Shown: positions 1 to 8,680, numbered from the stretch's first letter. The stretch is 64,000 nucleotides of DNA from Streptacidiphilus albus JL83 (GCF_000744705.1 NZ_JQML01000001.1:496001-560000), one strand, 5' to 3'. Made by a program: numbers and translations. Notes: generated by a model not told the origin, from the sequence alone.

Positions 1-810
1 GGTGGTGTAGAAGGGCTGCTGGGGCTCGGGTTCGGTGACCCGGCAGCGCAGCCAGCCGGCCTCGCGCCGCCCGGTCCTGGACAGGGTGTGCCCGCCGGGG
101 ACGTGGAGCACGACTTCGCCCGGGCGGTTGAGCCCGCCGGTGCTGTCCCGGTCGACCTCGCACGCCGCCCAGCCGTCCTCGGTCCACGCCTCCCACACCA
201 GCGGCGGCTGCCGGGGGTCCACGCCGACGCCGTCGACCTGGCTGTCGAGCGTCAGCACCGCCGCGCAGTGCGGGACGGCGGCGCTGAGTCCGAACAGCAG
301 GCAGTCCCCGGGCTTCGGGGCCTCGGTGAAGCAGAGCAGGTCCTTGCCCTCGGCGAGGTCGTCGGTGCGGTCGACCAGCGGCTGTCCGCCGGCCTGGACC
401 ACGAGGTAGCGCAGCTCGCAGGGCACCACCGTGAGATCGCGCTCGGTGGCGAAGACCACGGCCTGCTCGCTCTCGGTGCGCGCGGTGGCGACCTCGGTCC
501 CCACCGGCAGCTGGACCGGCTCCTGCTGCGGGGCGGACAGCCAGAAGGTGACGTCGGTGCGGGCGGCCGAGGGCGGGAACCGGGTGATGCCGATCAGGTC
601 GAGGAAGGCGAGGTGGTTCTTCTCCGGCACCCGGTTCAGCCGGTAGACGATCTGGTCCGCCATGTGGGCGACCGTCTCCACCAGGGTGACGCCGGGGTCG
701 GAGACGTTGTGGTCGGTCCACTCCGGGGCGCGCTGCTGGATGTAGCGCTTGGCGTCGTCGACGAACTGCTGGAAGCGGCGGTCGTCGAGGTTGGGCGAGG
801 GCAGTGCCAT
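1..810 (-). CDS. cis11: CIS baseplate wedge protein (gpJ/Afp11-like), 3'-truncated by window edge
   Basis: The minus-strand frame is open from an ATG at 810 to the window edge, so only the first 270 residues are present. It begins MALPSPNLDDRRFQQFVDDA, followed by a segment reading DHNVSDPGVTLVETVAHMAD and then YRLNRVPEKNHLAFLDLIG. This is the characteristic start of the putative baseplate assembly proteins (phage Mu gp47 / P2 gpJ / Afp11 group) that form the baseplate wedge around the spike hub of contractile tails. Its ATG overlaps the stop of the gp25 gene upstream (TGATG), so the two are probably translationally coupled. The family is normally much longer, so most of the protein lies left of position 1. 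The family assignment is firm; the number follows Afp nomenclature and is inferred from order. Confidence 0.85.
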   Translation of the reverse strand, partial: MALPSPNLDDRRFQQFVDDAKRYIQQRAPEWTDHNVSDPGVTLVETVAHMADQIVYRLNRVPEKNHLAFLDLIGITRFPPSAARTDVTFWLSAPQQEPVQLPVGTEVATARTESEQAVVFATERDLTVVPCELRYLVVQAGGQPLVDRTDDLAEGKDLLCFTEAPKPGDCLLFGLSAAVPHCAAVLTLDSQVDGVGVDPRQPPLVWEAWTEDGWAACEVDRDSTGGLNRPGEVVLHVPGGHTLSRTGRREAGWLRCRVTEPEPQQPFYTT

Positions 811-1250
811 CAGCGGTCGCTTTCGGTGGCCGGTCCGGGTCCGCCGGACGCGGGCTCGTCGTGGGAGGGGATGACGTAGAACGGGAAGACCAGGCTGCGC
901 GGGTTGTTGGTGCCGCGGATCGCGTAACGGACGTCGATGAAGAGCACGCCGGCGTCCTTCCCGGCGGTCACCGCGACGTCGTGCACCTCGATCCGCGGCT
1001 CCCAGCGGTCCAGGCTGGTGTGCACCTCGTGCTGGATCCGTCCGGCGGTGGCCTCGTTGACCGGGGCGAAAACCATGTCGTGGATGGCGCAGCCGAACTC
1101 GGGACGCATCGGCCGCTCCCCCGGCGCGGTGGCCAGGACCAGCCGGATCGCCTCCTCGACCTCGCGCTCCCCGCTCACCAGGGCGATGCCGCCGGTGGGC
1201 CCGATCCGCAGCGGGAACGCCCAGCCGGAGCCGACGAACTGTTCAGGCAT
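810..1250 (-). CDS. cis9: CIS baseplate wedge protein, GPW/gp25 family
   Basis: This 146-aa protein has the length and layout of the T4 gp25/GPW lysozyme-like wedge family (Afp9 in antifeeding prophages). Visible family features are GWAFPLRIGPTGGIALVSGE near the N-terminus, EVEEAIRLVLATAPGERPMRPEFGC (the conserved GER.mrP.fGc core; residues about 29-53), and a C-terminal strand-rich part with RYAIRGTNNPRSLVFPFYV. The EPR-like residues that trigger sheath assembly in gp25 are represented by the GERPMRPEFG stretch. It sits between the spike gene and the gpJ-like gene with TGATG overlaps on both sides, the standard contractile-tail order. Confidence 0.9.
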   Translation of the reverse strand: MPEQFVGSGWAFPLRIGPTGGIALVSGEREVEEAIRLVLATAPGERPMRPEFGCAIHDMVFAPVNEATAGRIQHEVHTSLDRWEPRIEVHDVAVTAGKDAGVLFIDVRYAIRGTNNPRSLVFPFYVIPSHDEPASGGPGPATESDR

Positions 1251-3106
1251 CAGACCACCGGGCTGTCGTTGGCAGTGACGATGCCGGCCAGCTGGACGGC
1301 AACGGCCTTGATGTTGATGTCGGCGACGGAGGTCAGGCTGGTCATCCCGACGGCGTTGAGGACCAGCACCCCGGCCGAGTTGACGGTGAAGGCGAGCGAC
1401 TTGGTGTTGATGTCCGTGGCCTCGATGTCCAGGACGCCGGCGCTCTTCAGCGAGAGCGCACCGCCGGACTTCAGCGTCAGGTCGCCGCCGGCCTCGATCG
1501 AGACCGAGGTGGTGCCCTTGATGCTGACGCTGCCCGTGCTGTCCACGGTGATGCTGGTGCCGGTGCGGTCCAGATTCACCGTCAGCCGGTCGTCACCGGT
1601 GCTCAGCCGGACCCCGCTGCGGCGCGCGCCGTTGCGCTCGTCGAGCAGGTCGATCCGGTTGCCGGAGCGGTCGGCCAGGGTGTGTCGACTGATCCGGCCG
1701 CTGGTGCCGTTGTAGAGCGGCACCTCGTTCGGACGCGGCCGGTCCTCGCCGTTGTAGAGCCCGCCGATGACGAACGGGTGGTCGAGCGCCCCCCGGTCGA
1801 AGGCCACCAGCACCTCGTCGCCGACGTCGGGGGCGATCACTCCCCCGCCGCGCACCCCGCCGAACTGGACGGTGCGGGTCCAGTCGCTGACGTAGGCGTC
1901 GTCCAGCCAGGGGAAACGCAGCTTGACCCGGCCCTGGAAGAGCGGGTCCTTGATGTCGGTGACCAGGGCGTTGGCCACGCCGGGCAGTCGCGGGGCACTG
2001 CTGCTGCCGCCGGAGGCGAGCCCGTACAGCGAGCGCCACTGCCGGCCGCTGACGGTCACCCAGGTCCGGTAGGGCCCGTTCATGCCGAACACGTGGCGGG
2101 CGGCGGTGACCGTGTACTTGCCCTCGAAGGGGTGGCCGACGTCGGCGAGGGCCACCGGGACTCCCGGCCGCATCGCCGGGTTGCCGCGCACGGTGACCTC
2201 GACCTCGGCGAAGGCGGCGGTCACATCGTCCGCGAGCGCGGCGGCGGCCTTCTTGACCTGGCCGTCCTTGTCGTAGGGCGTGTCGGTCTCGACCAGCTTG
2301 GCGCTGCCGAACTTGGCGGCGACCCTGCCGGGGGTGGTGCCGATGCTGATCCCCTGGTTGGCGTCGGCCTCGGCCTCCTCGCTCACGGTCTTCTTCGCGG
2401 TGACGTCCCAGCCGCGCACCTCGACCTCGCTGACCTGGTCGGCGGAGGTGACCGCGATCCGGCAGCGGAGGATGTCGCGGCGTGCCTTCAGCACCTTCGG
2501 GCTGCTGTCACTACCACCGGACGAGGGCGCGCCGGCCGCAGGAGTCCGACGGACGAACTGGAACTTGCCCATGGGGCTCAGCGACATCACCATGTCGTTC
2601 TCGTCGGCGAGCCGGGAGAGGAAGTCCCAGTCGGTGACATTGGCCTGGGTGATGAACGGGTAGACGGTGCCGGTGTCGGTGATCTCGCCGATCAGGATCT
2701 TGTCCAGGCCCACCAGGTGGCGGGCTATGTCGGCGGCGGTCATGTCGTGGTAGGCGAAGACCCGGCGCTGCCGCAGCATCCGGTGGCCGAAGTCGTAGCC
2801 GCGGACGATGGTGAAGGTGCCGGTGCCGTCGTAGTCGGCCTCCAGCCCGGTCACCTCACCGGTCAGCAGCGGCGTGGTCGCGCCCTCGCCGTCGGCGACC
2901 GGGGCCAGCACCACGGGCACGCCGATGTCGATGCCCGCCAGGTTGAGCAGTTCCCTGGCCGGGTCGCGGAAGGAGAGCTGGAACGCCCCCGGCACGCCGG
3001 CCCCGAGGTCCACCCAGCCCTCGACCAGCAGCTTGGCCAGGTCCTCGTGGAGCGTCACGCCGCCGACGACGACATGGAAGATGTTGGAGAAAGCGGCCTC
3101 GGCCAT
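1250..3106 (-). CDS. cis8: CIS spike/hub protein, VgrG (gp27-gp5)-like
   Basis: 618 aa from an ATG at 3106 that overlaps the stop of the LysM gene (TGATG); a longer in-frame extension upstream is only the shadow of that gene. The N-terminal about 350 residues look like the gp27/phage late-control D fold (tube adaptor), ending in a section with DVGHPFEGKYTVTAARHVF. Then comes the gp5-type OB fold: NALVTDIKDPLFQGRVKLRFPWLDD and DVGDEVLVAFDRGALDHPFVIGGLYNG, both diagnostic of phage baseplate assembly protein V/VgrG. The C-terminal part (ISRHTLADRSGNRIDLLDE onward) is repetitive and beta-rich with alternating hydrophobic residues, as expected for a trimeric beta-helix needle. It should form the tip of the injection machine; a PAAR tip gene would be expected beyond the left edge. 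Confidence 0.92.
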   Translation of the reverse strand: MAEAAFSNIFHVVVGGVTLHEDLAKLLVEGWVDLGAGVPGAFQLSFRDPARELLNLAGIDIGVPVVLAPVADGEGATTPLLTGEVTGLEADYDGTGTFTIVRGYDFGHRMLRQRRVFAYHDMTAADIARHLVGLDKILIGEITDTGTVYPFITQANVTDWDFLSRLADENDMVMSLSPMGKFQFVRRTPAAGAPSSGGSDSSPKVLKARRDILRCRIAVTSADQVSEVEVRGWDVTAKKTVSEEAEADANQGISIGTTPGRVAAKFGSAKLVETDTPYDKDGQVKKAAAALADDVTAAFAEVEVTVRGNPAMRPGVPVALADVGHPFEGKYTVTAARHVFGMNGPYRTWVTVSGRQWRSLYGLASGGSSSAPRLPGVANALVTDIKDPLFQGRVKLRFPWLDDAYVSDWTRTVQFGGVRGGGVIAPDVGDEVLVAFDRGALDHPFVIGGLYNGEDRPRPNEVPLYNGTSGRISRHTLADRSGNRIDLLDERNGARRSGVRLSTGDDRLTVNLDRTGTSITVDSTGSVSIKGTTSVSIEAGGDLTLKSGGALSLKSAGVLDIEATDINTKSLAFTVNSAGVLVLNAVGMTSLTSVADINIKAVAVQLAGIVTANDSPVV

Positions 3107-3822
3107 CAGCGGCTCACCTCCTCGGCGGCCGGCAGCACGAGTTCCGTGCCGGGCCGAACGCGCGCCGGGTCGTCGATGCCGTTCGCCTCGGCGATGGCGC
3201 GCCACACGCCGGCGTTCCCGTACTCGCGCCAGGCGAGCGACTGCAGCGAGTCGCCCGCGACGACGCGGTGCACCCGGCGGGCGGTGAGCGCGCCGGAGGT
3301 CGGGTTCTGCCCTGCGGTCTTGGTGGGGATCTCGTTGAGGCTGAGCTTGCAGCGGGCCCGGATCGGCACCCCGGTGCTGCTGAACAGGGTGTAGCTGGCC
3401 GTGACCGAGCTGACGAAGGCGGTGAAGCGGGCGGTCGTGAAGGACCCCCACTGGAAGACCACCCAGGGGGTGGACGGCTGGTTGGCGTCGATGCTGTTCT
3501 CGGTCACCTCGCAGCAGGAGAAGAGCAGTTCGACCTTCTTCAGCAGGTCGGTGCCGCCCGGGTCGTGCGAGTTGTCCAGGAAGACGTCGACCTCCATCTC
3601 ACGCGGCTCGGGCCCCATGAACTCCGGCAGCGCGCCGTCGCGGACCGCAGCCGTCGGCGTGGTCTTCCACAGCGCGCGGCGGCTCAGCACCAGCTGGGTG
3701 GGGTTGAAGTCGAACTCGAATTCATCCGTGATTGCGCCCGGGGTGGTGCTGTAGCCGAGCGGCGGCTCGTGGATCTCCAGCTTGGCGTGGATCAGGCTCT
3801 GCCCCGTGCCGGCCTGGGCCAT
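3106..3822 (-). CDS. cis7: CIS hub protein with C-terminal LysM domain (Afp7-like)
   Basis: 238 aa. The N-terminal two thirds contain FEFDFNPTQLVLSR and PREMEVDVFLDNS, which match the CIS/phage tail-tube connector family that sits between tube and spike (Afp7; T4 gp53/gp54-type role). The last about 50 residues form a LysM module: HRVVAGDSLQSLAWREYGNA, followed by WRAIAEANGIDDPARVRPGTELVLP. In contractile tails the LysM is thought to hold the baseplate together rather than bind cell wall. The gene starts two bases after the stop of the upstream tube-like gene and overlaps the spike gene downstream, so all three appear to be one transcript. Confidence 0.88.
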   Translation of the reverse strand: MAQAGTGQSLIHAKLEIHEPPLGYSTTPGAITDEFEFDFNPTQLVLSRRALWKTTPTAAVRDGALPEFMGPEPREMEVDVFLDNSHDPGGTDLLKKVELLFSCCEVTENSIDANQPSTPWVVFQWGSFTTARFTAFVSSVTASYTLFSSTGVPIRARCKLSLNEIPTKTAGQNPTSGALTARRVHRVVAGDSLQSLAWREYGNAGVWRAIAEANGIDDPARVRPGTELVLPAAEEVSR

Positions 3823-4260
3823 CTACGCCGCCCCCGCATCGGTGAAGCCGTGGTGGGTGATCTCCAGAACCTCGGTGGCCACGCCGGGGTTGGCCGGGTC
3901 GAGGGACGGCCCCTGCCAGCTGACCGGCAGCACGTCGATCAGACCCCAGCGCGCCACGATCGAGCCGTCCGCGCGCATGGCGGAGATCTGCGCGGTGGGA
4001 CGGTCGATCCCGGTGGGGATGGTGGAGATCCACGCGGCCACCTTGGCGGTGTCCTGGGTGAGCGGGCGGGTGAGCCGGATGTTGGTGAAGCTCACCCGGC
4101 TCGGAAACTGCCAGACGAAGCCGTTGTTGCCGCCCTCCTGGTGCTGCTCGACCTCGACCTGGGAGGAGAGCCCCTCACAACCGTTGAAGGCGCCCAGGCT
4201 CTTCCCGTCGATGGTCAGGGTGAAGAAGACGGTGGACCCCGGGTCCTGTGGGCTGGTCAT
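3823..4260 (-). CDS. CIS tube protein, gp19-like (second copy; likely tube initiator)
   Basis: 145 aa with the T4-like tail-tube (gp19) fold: FFTLTIDGKSLGAFNGCEGL at the N-terminus, then VEQHQEGGNNGFVWQFPSRV and ISAMRADGSIVARWGLIDVLPVSW, and a C-terminal VLEITHHGF. It is distinct from the main tube protein encoded next to the sheath. In Afp-type systems minor tube paralogues (Afp5-like) form the first rings on the hub; its position directly upstream of the LysM hub gene fits that job. No overlap with the preceding large gene: a 61-bp gap (4261-4321) separates them. Confidence 0.85.
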   Translation of the reverse strand: MTSPQDPGSTVFFTLTIDGKSLGAFNGCEGLSSQVEVEQHQEGGNNGFVWQFPSRVSFTNIRLTRPLTQDTAKVAAWISTIPTGIDRPTAQISAMRADGSIVARWGLIDVLPVSWQGPSLDPANPGVATEVLEITHHGFTDAGAA

Positions 4261-4321
4261 CGGCGGTGGGCCTTTCTGCGGGCAACTGCGGGTGCGTCGG
4301 AGGTCATGTGGTGTCGCGGGC

Positions 4322-7300
4322 TCAGCGGCGTGGATCGCGCAGGCGCCCGATGCGTTCCCGGTCCAGCCTGAGCTCGGCGCGCAGCAGCCGGGTCAGCGGG
4401 CTGATCAGGCGGTGCGTCAGCTCGTCCAACTGCCCGTCGCTGAGCTTGCGGGCGTCGAACTCGGCGCCCTGCTCCTTGGCCTTCTCGTCCTTGTCCTTGT
4501 CCTTGCCCTTGGAGGCGGAGGCGGAGGCGGACGTGGAAGTCGAGGTCGAGGTCGAGGTCGCGGCGGAAGTGGAGGCGCGGGCCGGCAAGGGGCCGGGCCC
4601 GGGCGCGTCATTGCGCTGGACGGTGAAGGCGGAGCGCGGCGCGGCAGCCGTGAAGCCTGGGAATGGAGGCGTTGCGGAGGGCGAGGGCGAGGCCGATGCC
4701 CGCTGCACCGGCAGCACCATCGGTGCCGGGGGCGCGCCGACAGCGATGCGCTCCACCGGCAGCGAAGCGGAAGCCGGGGCGGACGGTGAAACGGCCGGTG
4801 AGACGGACGGCTGCGGTGCCGAGGACGTGCCGGGCGCCTGGACGGGCAGGGCAGCACTGCGCTGCACCGACGGTGCCGCCAACGGCGAGGACAGCCCTCC
4901 CGGAGGCATGCCGGGTGCCGGGACCGTGCCGACAGCGAAGCGCTGCACCGACGGTACGGCGGACGACGCGGGAGCGGACGACAGTACCGGAGGCAGGCCC
5001 GCTGCCGAGTCGGGCGCGGCAGCGAGGCGCTGCACCGGCGACGGGACGGCGGACGACGGTATCGGGCGCGTGGCCGCTGCCTGGGCCGACGCGGCAGCGC
5101 TGCGCTGCACCGACGGTGCCGCCGACGGCGCCACGGCGGCAGCCGGTGCCGATGTCGATGTCGGCTGCACCGGAGGCACGGTGGGCAGCCGGGTCGCGGC
5201 TCCGGTGGCGCGTTGGACCGGGGCTGCCACGGGCGGCGTGGCGGTCGCCTGCTGCACCGGCAGTGCAGCGGACCGCTGAGCAGCGGTGCCGATGGCGAGC
5301 TGCGCGGTGCTGCGGGCGCCAGCTCCGGCTCCGGCGGTGTCCCGGAGCAGCGTGCCTGCTGCTCCGGGACGACGAGGCGCTGCGGGCGACGTCGGTTCAC
5401 CGGCTGCGGTCGCGGATGCGTGGCGGACCGGCGCCGCTTCGGTTGCCGAGTCGCGCGCCGCTGGGGCAGCGGCCGAGCGCTGAATCGGGGTGTGGACGGG
5501 CGGCGTCGCCCGGGGCGCCGGCGTTGCCCGGCGGACCGCCCGCGCGTCCGGCGCGGCGGACGGCGCAGCAGGCGACGCAGCGGGCGAGACGGTCGACGGG
5601 CTCGCCGACGCTGCCGGCCCCGGCCCGTCGCCGCGCCGCGCGGCAATCGCCAGTCGTTGAACCGCACTGCGGAGAAGGCTGGTTGGGGCCGGTGCGGTGG
5701 TGTTCCCCGACGCACTCGGCTGCTCGGGCCCCCGCTGCTGGACCGGCCGAGGGGCCGTGGCCGGGACCGGGACCGGCTGCTGTCGCTGGACGACGGGACG
5801 CAGCGGCACCGCGACCGGGGCCGTCCGCACGGACGTCGCGGCGGCGAGGGTGCTCGGCAGCGCGGACGTCAGCGGCCTCGCCGACGCCAACGGACGCGCC
5901 GGGCGCGGGGTGGAGACGACTCGACGCTCGCTCCGTCCGGACGCCTGCGCGGGCCCCGCTGAGGGCTCCGCCGGGGCCAATGGCGCTGGGGCCAATGTTG
6001 CTGGGGCCAATGGTGTCGGGGCCAATGGTGTCGGGGTCGTGGTCTCGCGCTGCACCGCGACTGTGTGCGCGGGCGTGGGCGTGGGCGTGGGCACCACCGA
6101 GGCGCTCGGGGTCGCCGGTGCAGGCCGTGCGGTGTCCCGGCGGTCGCCGACCGGAGACGTCGGCACCACGGCCGCCGACGGCGCTGCCGCAGCGGCGTGC
6201 CCGTCCCCCGCCACCGGGCGGCCGACGTCTCCTGACGCCCGGACAGGCCGAACGCCCGGCTGTCCCGGCGTGGCGGCAGTCGCACGCTGGACGGCGACGG
6301 GAGGAGCGCCGTTCCTCACCACCGCAGCCGCAGCCGCAGCAGCAGCCACAGCCGGGGGCTTTCCGGCCAGCGGCTCCGTGTCCGTGGGCGGCGTGGTCAG
6401 TGGCGCGCCCAGCAAGGGCCGGTGGCGCTGTGCCTGTGCCTGTGCCTCCGCCTGTGGCGGGGCAGCGGCGTCCGGCGTTCGGGCAGCGCTCGGCGACGGC
6501 GTCACCGGCGTACCCGTGCCAGGAGCCTGGACGGCGCGGGAAACGACGGGAGCGGCAGCGGCCGACTGGATGGGTGCCCCGAGTCCGACCCGTCGTGGCC
6601 CCGCCGACCGGGTGGTGCTCGCCGGCACCGCGCTGGACACGCTGCGTTGCACGGGCGGCCGCACGACCGGTCCGGCGACAGGGGCAGTGACGGGGCCGGG
6701 AACAGGGGCCACCGGTGCGTCCGGAGCCGTCGTGAAGCCACTGTCGGCGTGGGTTGCCGGGGTCCGCGAAGCGCGGTCGGCGCCGGGCGTCGCAGCGTCC
6801 GTCCGAGCCGGGCCGACCGCCCGCTGGACGGCAGCGCTGCCCTGCGGGACCACAGCTGCAACAGGCTCCGCACCCACTGCCGCAACCACAGCCGCAGCCG
6901 CAACCGGCTCTGCGGCGGGCTTCGCAGCCGCTTCCGCAGCCACCGCCGAAGCCGACTCCGCCGACGCCGGCCGGGCCACGGCCGGCAGCACCCGCTGAAC
7001 CGTCGCGGTCCGGCTCGCCCTGGTCAGCGCGGCCGCTCGGGCCGGACGGACGGGCGGAGCGACCGGCGTGACCGGCGTGACCCGAGGGCCCCTCGGCAGT
7101 ACGGCGCGCTGGACGATCCGGGTGGACCGGACCGCCGGGGCAGACCCTGCGTCCTCGGGTGCCGGAAGGGCCACCGGCAGGGTCAGCGAGGGCAGTTCGA
7201 GTCCCGCGACCGGTCCGGCCGACGCTGCGAGCACGCCGCTGAGCAGCCCTCCGGGCGCGTCGTCGAGCACGGCGTGGGAGAGCGTCCCGGCGAAGGAGTG

Positions 7301-7534
7301 GTTCTGCAGGGCTGCCAGGGTGCCGCCGAAGCCGGCGTCGGTCACCGCTCCCGAGGCCGGGCCCCGGGCGCTGACGCGCTGGATCGGCGGCAGGCCGACC
7401 CACTCGGCGCGCGCCGCCGGGCGCGGCGGTCGGGTCGAGCCGTCCGCCGCAGACGCAGCCGGACCGTCCTCGTGGCCGTCCGGTCCCACGGCCTGCTCGG
7501 GCGGGCGTCCCCGCCACCGGTCGAGTAGTCCCAT
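4322..7534 (-). CDS. Large disordered [V/I]QR-repeat protein in the CIS tape-measure position
   Basis: 1070 aa, dominated by Pro, Ala, Ser, Thr and Val. Three parts can be seen: an N-terminal about 130 residues with some order (MGLLDRWRGRPPEQAV; a FAGTLSHAVLDDAPGGLLSG stretch); a central about 850 residues without predicted order in which a [V/I]QR tripeptide recurs roughly 17 times, commonly after Pro-Pro, Pro-Val or Ala-Val; and a C-terminal charged tail with KGKDKDKDEKAKEQ followed by an amphipathic helix (LSDGQLDELTHRLISPLTRLLRAEL, residues about 1030-1055). It follows the sheath, tube and tail-assembly genes and precedes the hub genes, which is where contractile phages keep the tape-measure gene. 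No classical tape-measure sequence is visible, so function is inferred from synteny. It could instead be a scaffold or cargo-handling protein. Confidence 0.75.
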   Translation of the reverse strand: MGLLDRWRGRPPEQAVGPDGHEDGPAASAADGSTRPPRPAARAEWVGLPPIQRVSARGPASGAVTDAGFGGTLAALQNHSFAGTLSHAVLDDAPGGLLSGVLAASAGPVAGLELPSLTLPVALPAPEDAGSAPAVRSTRIVQRAVLPRGPRVTPVTPVAPPVRPARAAALTRASRTATVQRVLPAVARPASAESASAVAAEAAAKPAAEPVAAAAVVAAVGAEPVAAVVPQGSAAVQRAVGPARTDAATPGADRASRTPATHADSGFTTAPDAPVAPVPGPVTAPVAGPVVRPPVQRSVSSAVPASTTRSAGPRRVGLGAPIQSAAAAPVVSRAVQAPGTGTPVTPSPSAARTPDAAAPPQAEAQAQAQRHRPLLGAPLTTPPTDTEPLAGKPPAVAAAAAAAAVVRNGAPPVAVQRATAATPGQPGVRPVRASGDVGRPVAGDGHAAAAAPSAAVVPTSPVGDRRDTARPAPATPSASVVPTPTPTPAHTVAVQRETTTPTPLAPTPLAPATLAPAPLAPAEPSAGPAQASGRSERRVVSTPRPARPLASARPLTSALPSTLAAATSVRTAPVAVPLRPVVQRQQPVPVPATAPRPVQQRGPEQPSASGNTTAPAPTSLLRSAVQRLAIAARRGDGPGPAASASPSTVSPAASPAAPSAAPDARAVRRATPAPRATPPVHTPIQRSAAAPAARDSATEAAPVRHASATAAGEPTSPAAPRRPGAAGTLLRDTAGAGAGARSTAQLAIGTAAQRSAALPVQQATATPPVAAPVQRATGAATRLPTVPPVQPTSTSAPAAAVAPSAAPSVQRSAAASAQAAATRPIPSSAVPSPVQRLAAAPDSAAGLPPVLSSAPASSAVPSVQRFAVGTVPAPGMPPGGLSSPLAAPSVQRSAALPVQAPGTSSAPQPSVSPAVSPSAPASASLPVERIAVGAPPAPMVLPVQRASASPSPSATPPFPGFTAAAPRSAFTVQRNDAPGPGPLPARASTSAATSTSTSTSTSASASASKGKDKDKDEKAKEQGAEFDARKLSDGQLDELTHRLISPLTRLLRAELRLDRERIGRLRDPRR
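5973..6032. repeat. Four tandem 15-bp repeats inside the [V/I]QR-repeat gene
   Basis: Four consecutive copies of a 15-mer (ggggccaatggtgtc in the last two; the first two differ at two or three bases). On the coding strand they give a five-residue unit, (T/A/P)-x-x-Leu-Ala-Pro type. Perfect frame preservation shows the array can change copy number without breaking the reading frame. Confidence 0.9.
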
Positions 7535-7542
7535 GTCCGCCG

Positions 7543-7701
7543 CTACCGCTCCGCCATGGCCCGGGTGACCAGGGAGCCGATCTGCTCGGCGTACTGGCGT
7601 CGGTCGCGGTGTTCGAGGTCCAGGATGTCCTCCAGGTTCCAGTGGAAGTGGTAGGCGATGTACGCGATCTCCTCATGGATCCGGTCGGTCGCGTACGTCA
7701 C
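7543..7701 (-). CDS. Small CIS-associated protein (DUF6760-like)
   Basis: A 52-aa protein starting at a GTG whose last two bases lie in the stop of the upstream gene (GTGA overlap). It reads VTYATDRIHEEIAYIAYHFH, then WNLEDILDLEHRDRRQYAEQ and IGSLVTRAMAER. The pattern of E.A.IAyHFHW..e.iLdLeH.dRR is that of the short DUF6760 family found in CIS loci immediately after the tail-assembly gene. By position it resembles the second, small member of phage tail-assembly chaperone pairs that act on the tape measure; that role is inferred. Eight bases separate it from the large repeat protein gene. Confidence 0.82.
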   Translation of the reverse strand: MTYATDRIHEEIAYIAYHFHWNLEDILDLEHRDRRQYAEQIGSLVTRAMAER

Positions 7702-8168
7702 GATTCCCCCAGGCGGCTCCCGCCGAGCTCGACCTCGAACGGTTGTGAACAGTGCGGACAGGTCACTCCGGCACGGGTGTGCCCCTCGGCGTTGACCTGG
7801 CGGTAGAAGTCCTGCAGAAAGGCGAGGTCGGAGGCGAACATGTTCTCCACCACCCCGTCGTGGACGATCGGCAGACTGCCCAGGCGGGTGATCACCCGGC
7901 CCAGCAGCACCACCGACAGGTACGCGGGATTCTCCTGCACCCGGACGTCCCGCAGCGGGACCAGCTCGTCCCGGGCGGTCGCCAACCTCATCACGCCGTC
8001 CCGGTGCACGGTCCCGGACTCGTCGACGTATCCCCGGGGCAGCTCGAACGCGAACTCCGTCTGCAGCTGCCGCCGGAGCGACGGCTCCGGGGCCAACTCC
8101 CCGGGCAAGGCCGCCGCCGCCACGGATTCGGCGGCGGCGGCCGGCAGCCCGGGAGCCGAACGACGCAT
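7698..8168 (-). CDS. CIS tail-assembly (chaperone-like) protein with C-terminal CxxC
   Basis: 156 aa from an ATG overlapping the stop of the tube gene. An N-terminal Ala/Pro linker precedes a conserved core: TEFAFELPRGYVDESGTVHR, GVMRLATARDELVPLRDVRV, and YLSVVLLGRVITRLGSLP. The protein ends with VTCPHCSQPFEVEL, a single CxxC that could bind a metal as a dimer or be a degenerate zinc ribbon. Genes of this type lie directly after sheath and tube in streptomycete CIS loci, the place of tail-assembly chaperones in phages. It is coupled to the DUF6760-like gene by GTGA. Confidence 0.8.
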   Translation of the reverse strand: MRRSAPGLPAAAAESVAAAALPGELAPEPSLRRQLQTEFAFELPRGYVDESGTVHRDGVMRLATARDELVPLRDVRVQENPAYLSVVLLGRVITRLGSLPIVHDGVVENMFASDLAFLQDFYRQVNAEGHTRAGVTCPHCSQPFEVELGGSRLGES

Positions 8169-8614
8169 CAGCCCATGACCAGTTCTTCGTAGGTGATGGT
8201 CACGGACTCGGTGACGGCGGACGCCTCGCCCGCCTTGGACGAGCTGGTGTCGACCTTGCTGCACCAGGCGTTGCGCAGGTCGTAGCGCTTCACCGTGTTG
8301 TTCTGGAAGTCCATCAGCATGATGGTGGCGTTCTTCCGGGCCATCGCCATGTTGCCGGCCATCGACTGGTTGATCCAGTCGGTGAAGGTGCTCGACTGGC
8401 TCATCCCGCGCACGACCGTGCAGGTGCCGGCCTTCTTGGCGCCGGGGATCTTCCGGATCATGGGCTTGCCCTGGGCGGACACCTGCTGGAACTCGATGAC
8501 GTCCTGTTCCATGCTCAGGCCGCTGACCTCCTGGAGGTACTCGACCAGGACGCCGTCGATCTGGAGGCCGAAGTTGTGTGCCGCGAGGGCATCACCGGTT
8601 TGCAGACTACTCAT
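8168..8614 (-). CDS. cis1: CIS inner tube protein (gp19/Hcp-like)
   Basis: 148 aa, the usual size for the major inner-tube protein of contractile tails. MSSLQTGDALAAHNFGLQID, then VLVEYLQEVSGLSMEQDVIE, and the Gly-Lys-rich loop with IRKIPGAKKAGTCTVVRGMS are family hallmarks of T4-like tail tube proteins (Afp1). It follows the sheath gene after 66 bp, long enough for a separate strong ribosome-binding site (AAGGACAG about 10 bases before ATG), consistent with the high copy number needed. Confidence 0.93.
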   Translation of the reverse strand: MSSLQTGDALAAHNFGLQIDGVLVEYLQEVSGLSMEQDVIEFQQVSAQGKPMIRKIPGAKKAGTCTVVRGMSQSSTFTDWINQSMAGNMAMARKNATIMLMDFQNNTVKRYDLRNAWCSKVDTSSSKAGEASAVTESVTITYEELVMG

Positions 8615-8680
8615 CGTCTCTGAACTGTCCTTCTACTGACTGGGCGGGTTGGGCTGGACCGGACCGGGCCGTGGGTACGG

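Noticed and set aside
1250..3451. Longer 733-residue version of the spike protein
   Set aside because: The first 115 residues are the antisense-frame shadow of the LysM gene; the ATG at 3106 overlaps the upstream stop, as do neighbouring genes.
4663..7528. Several long plus-strand frames across the [V/I]QR gene
   Set aside because: Arg/Pro/Ser-rich translations without motifs, typical of very high GC shadows; only the minus frame has an ordered N-terminus, a helix at the end and correct operon position.
4322..7534. CRISPR-like array in the repetitive region
   Set aside because: Repeats are short, imperfect, of variable spacing and in frame with a protein; there are no unique spacers of constant length.
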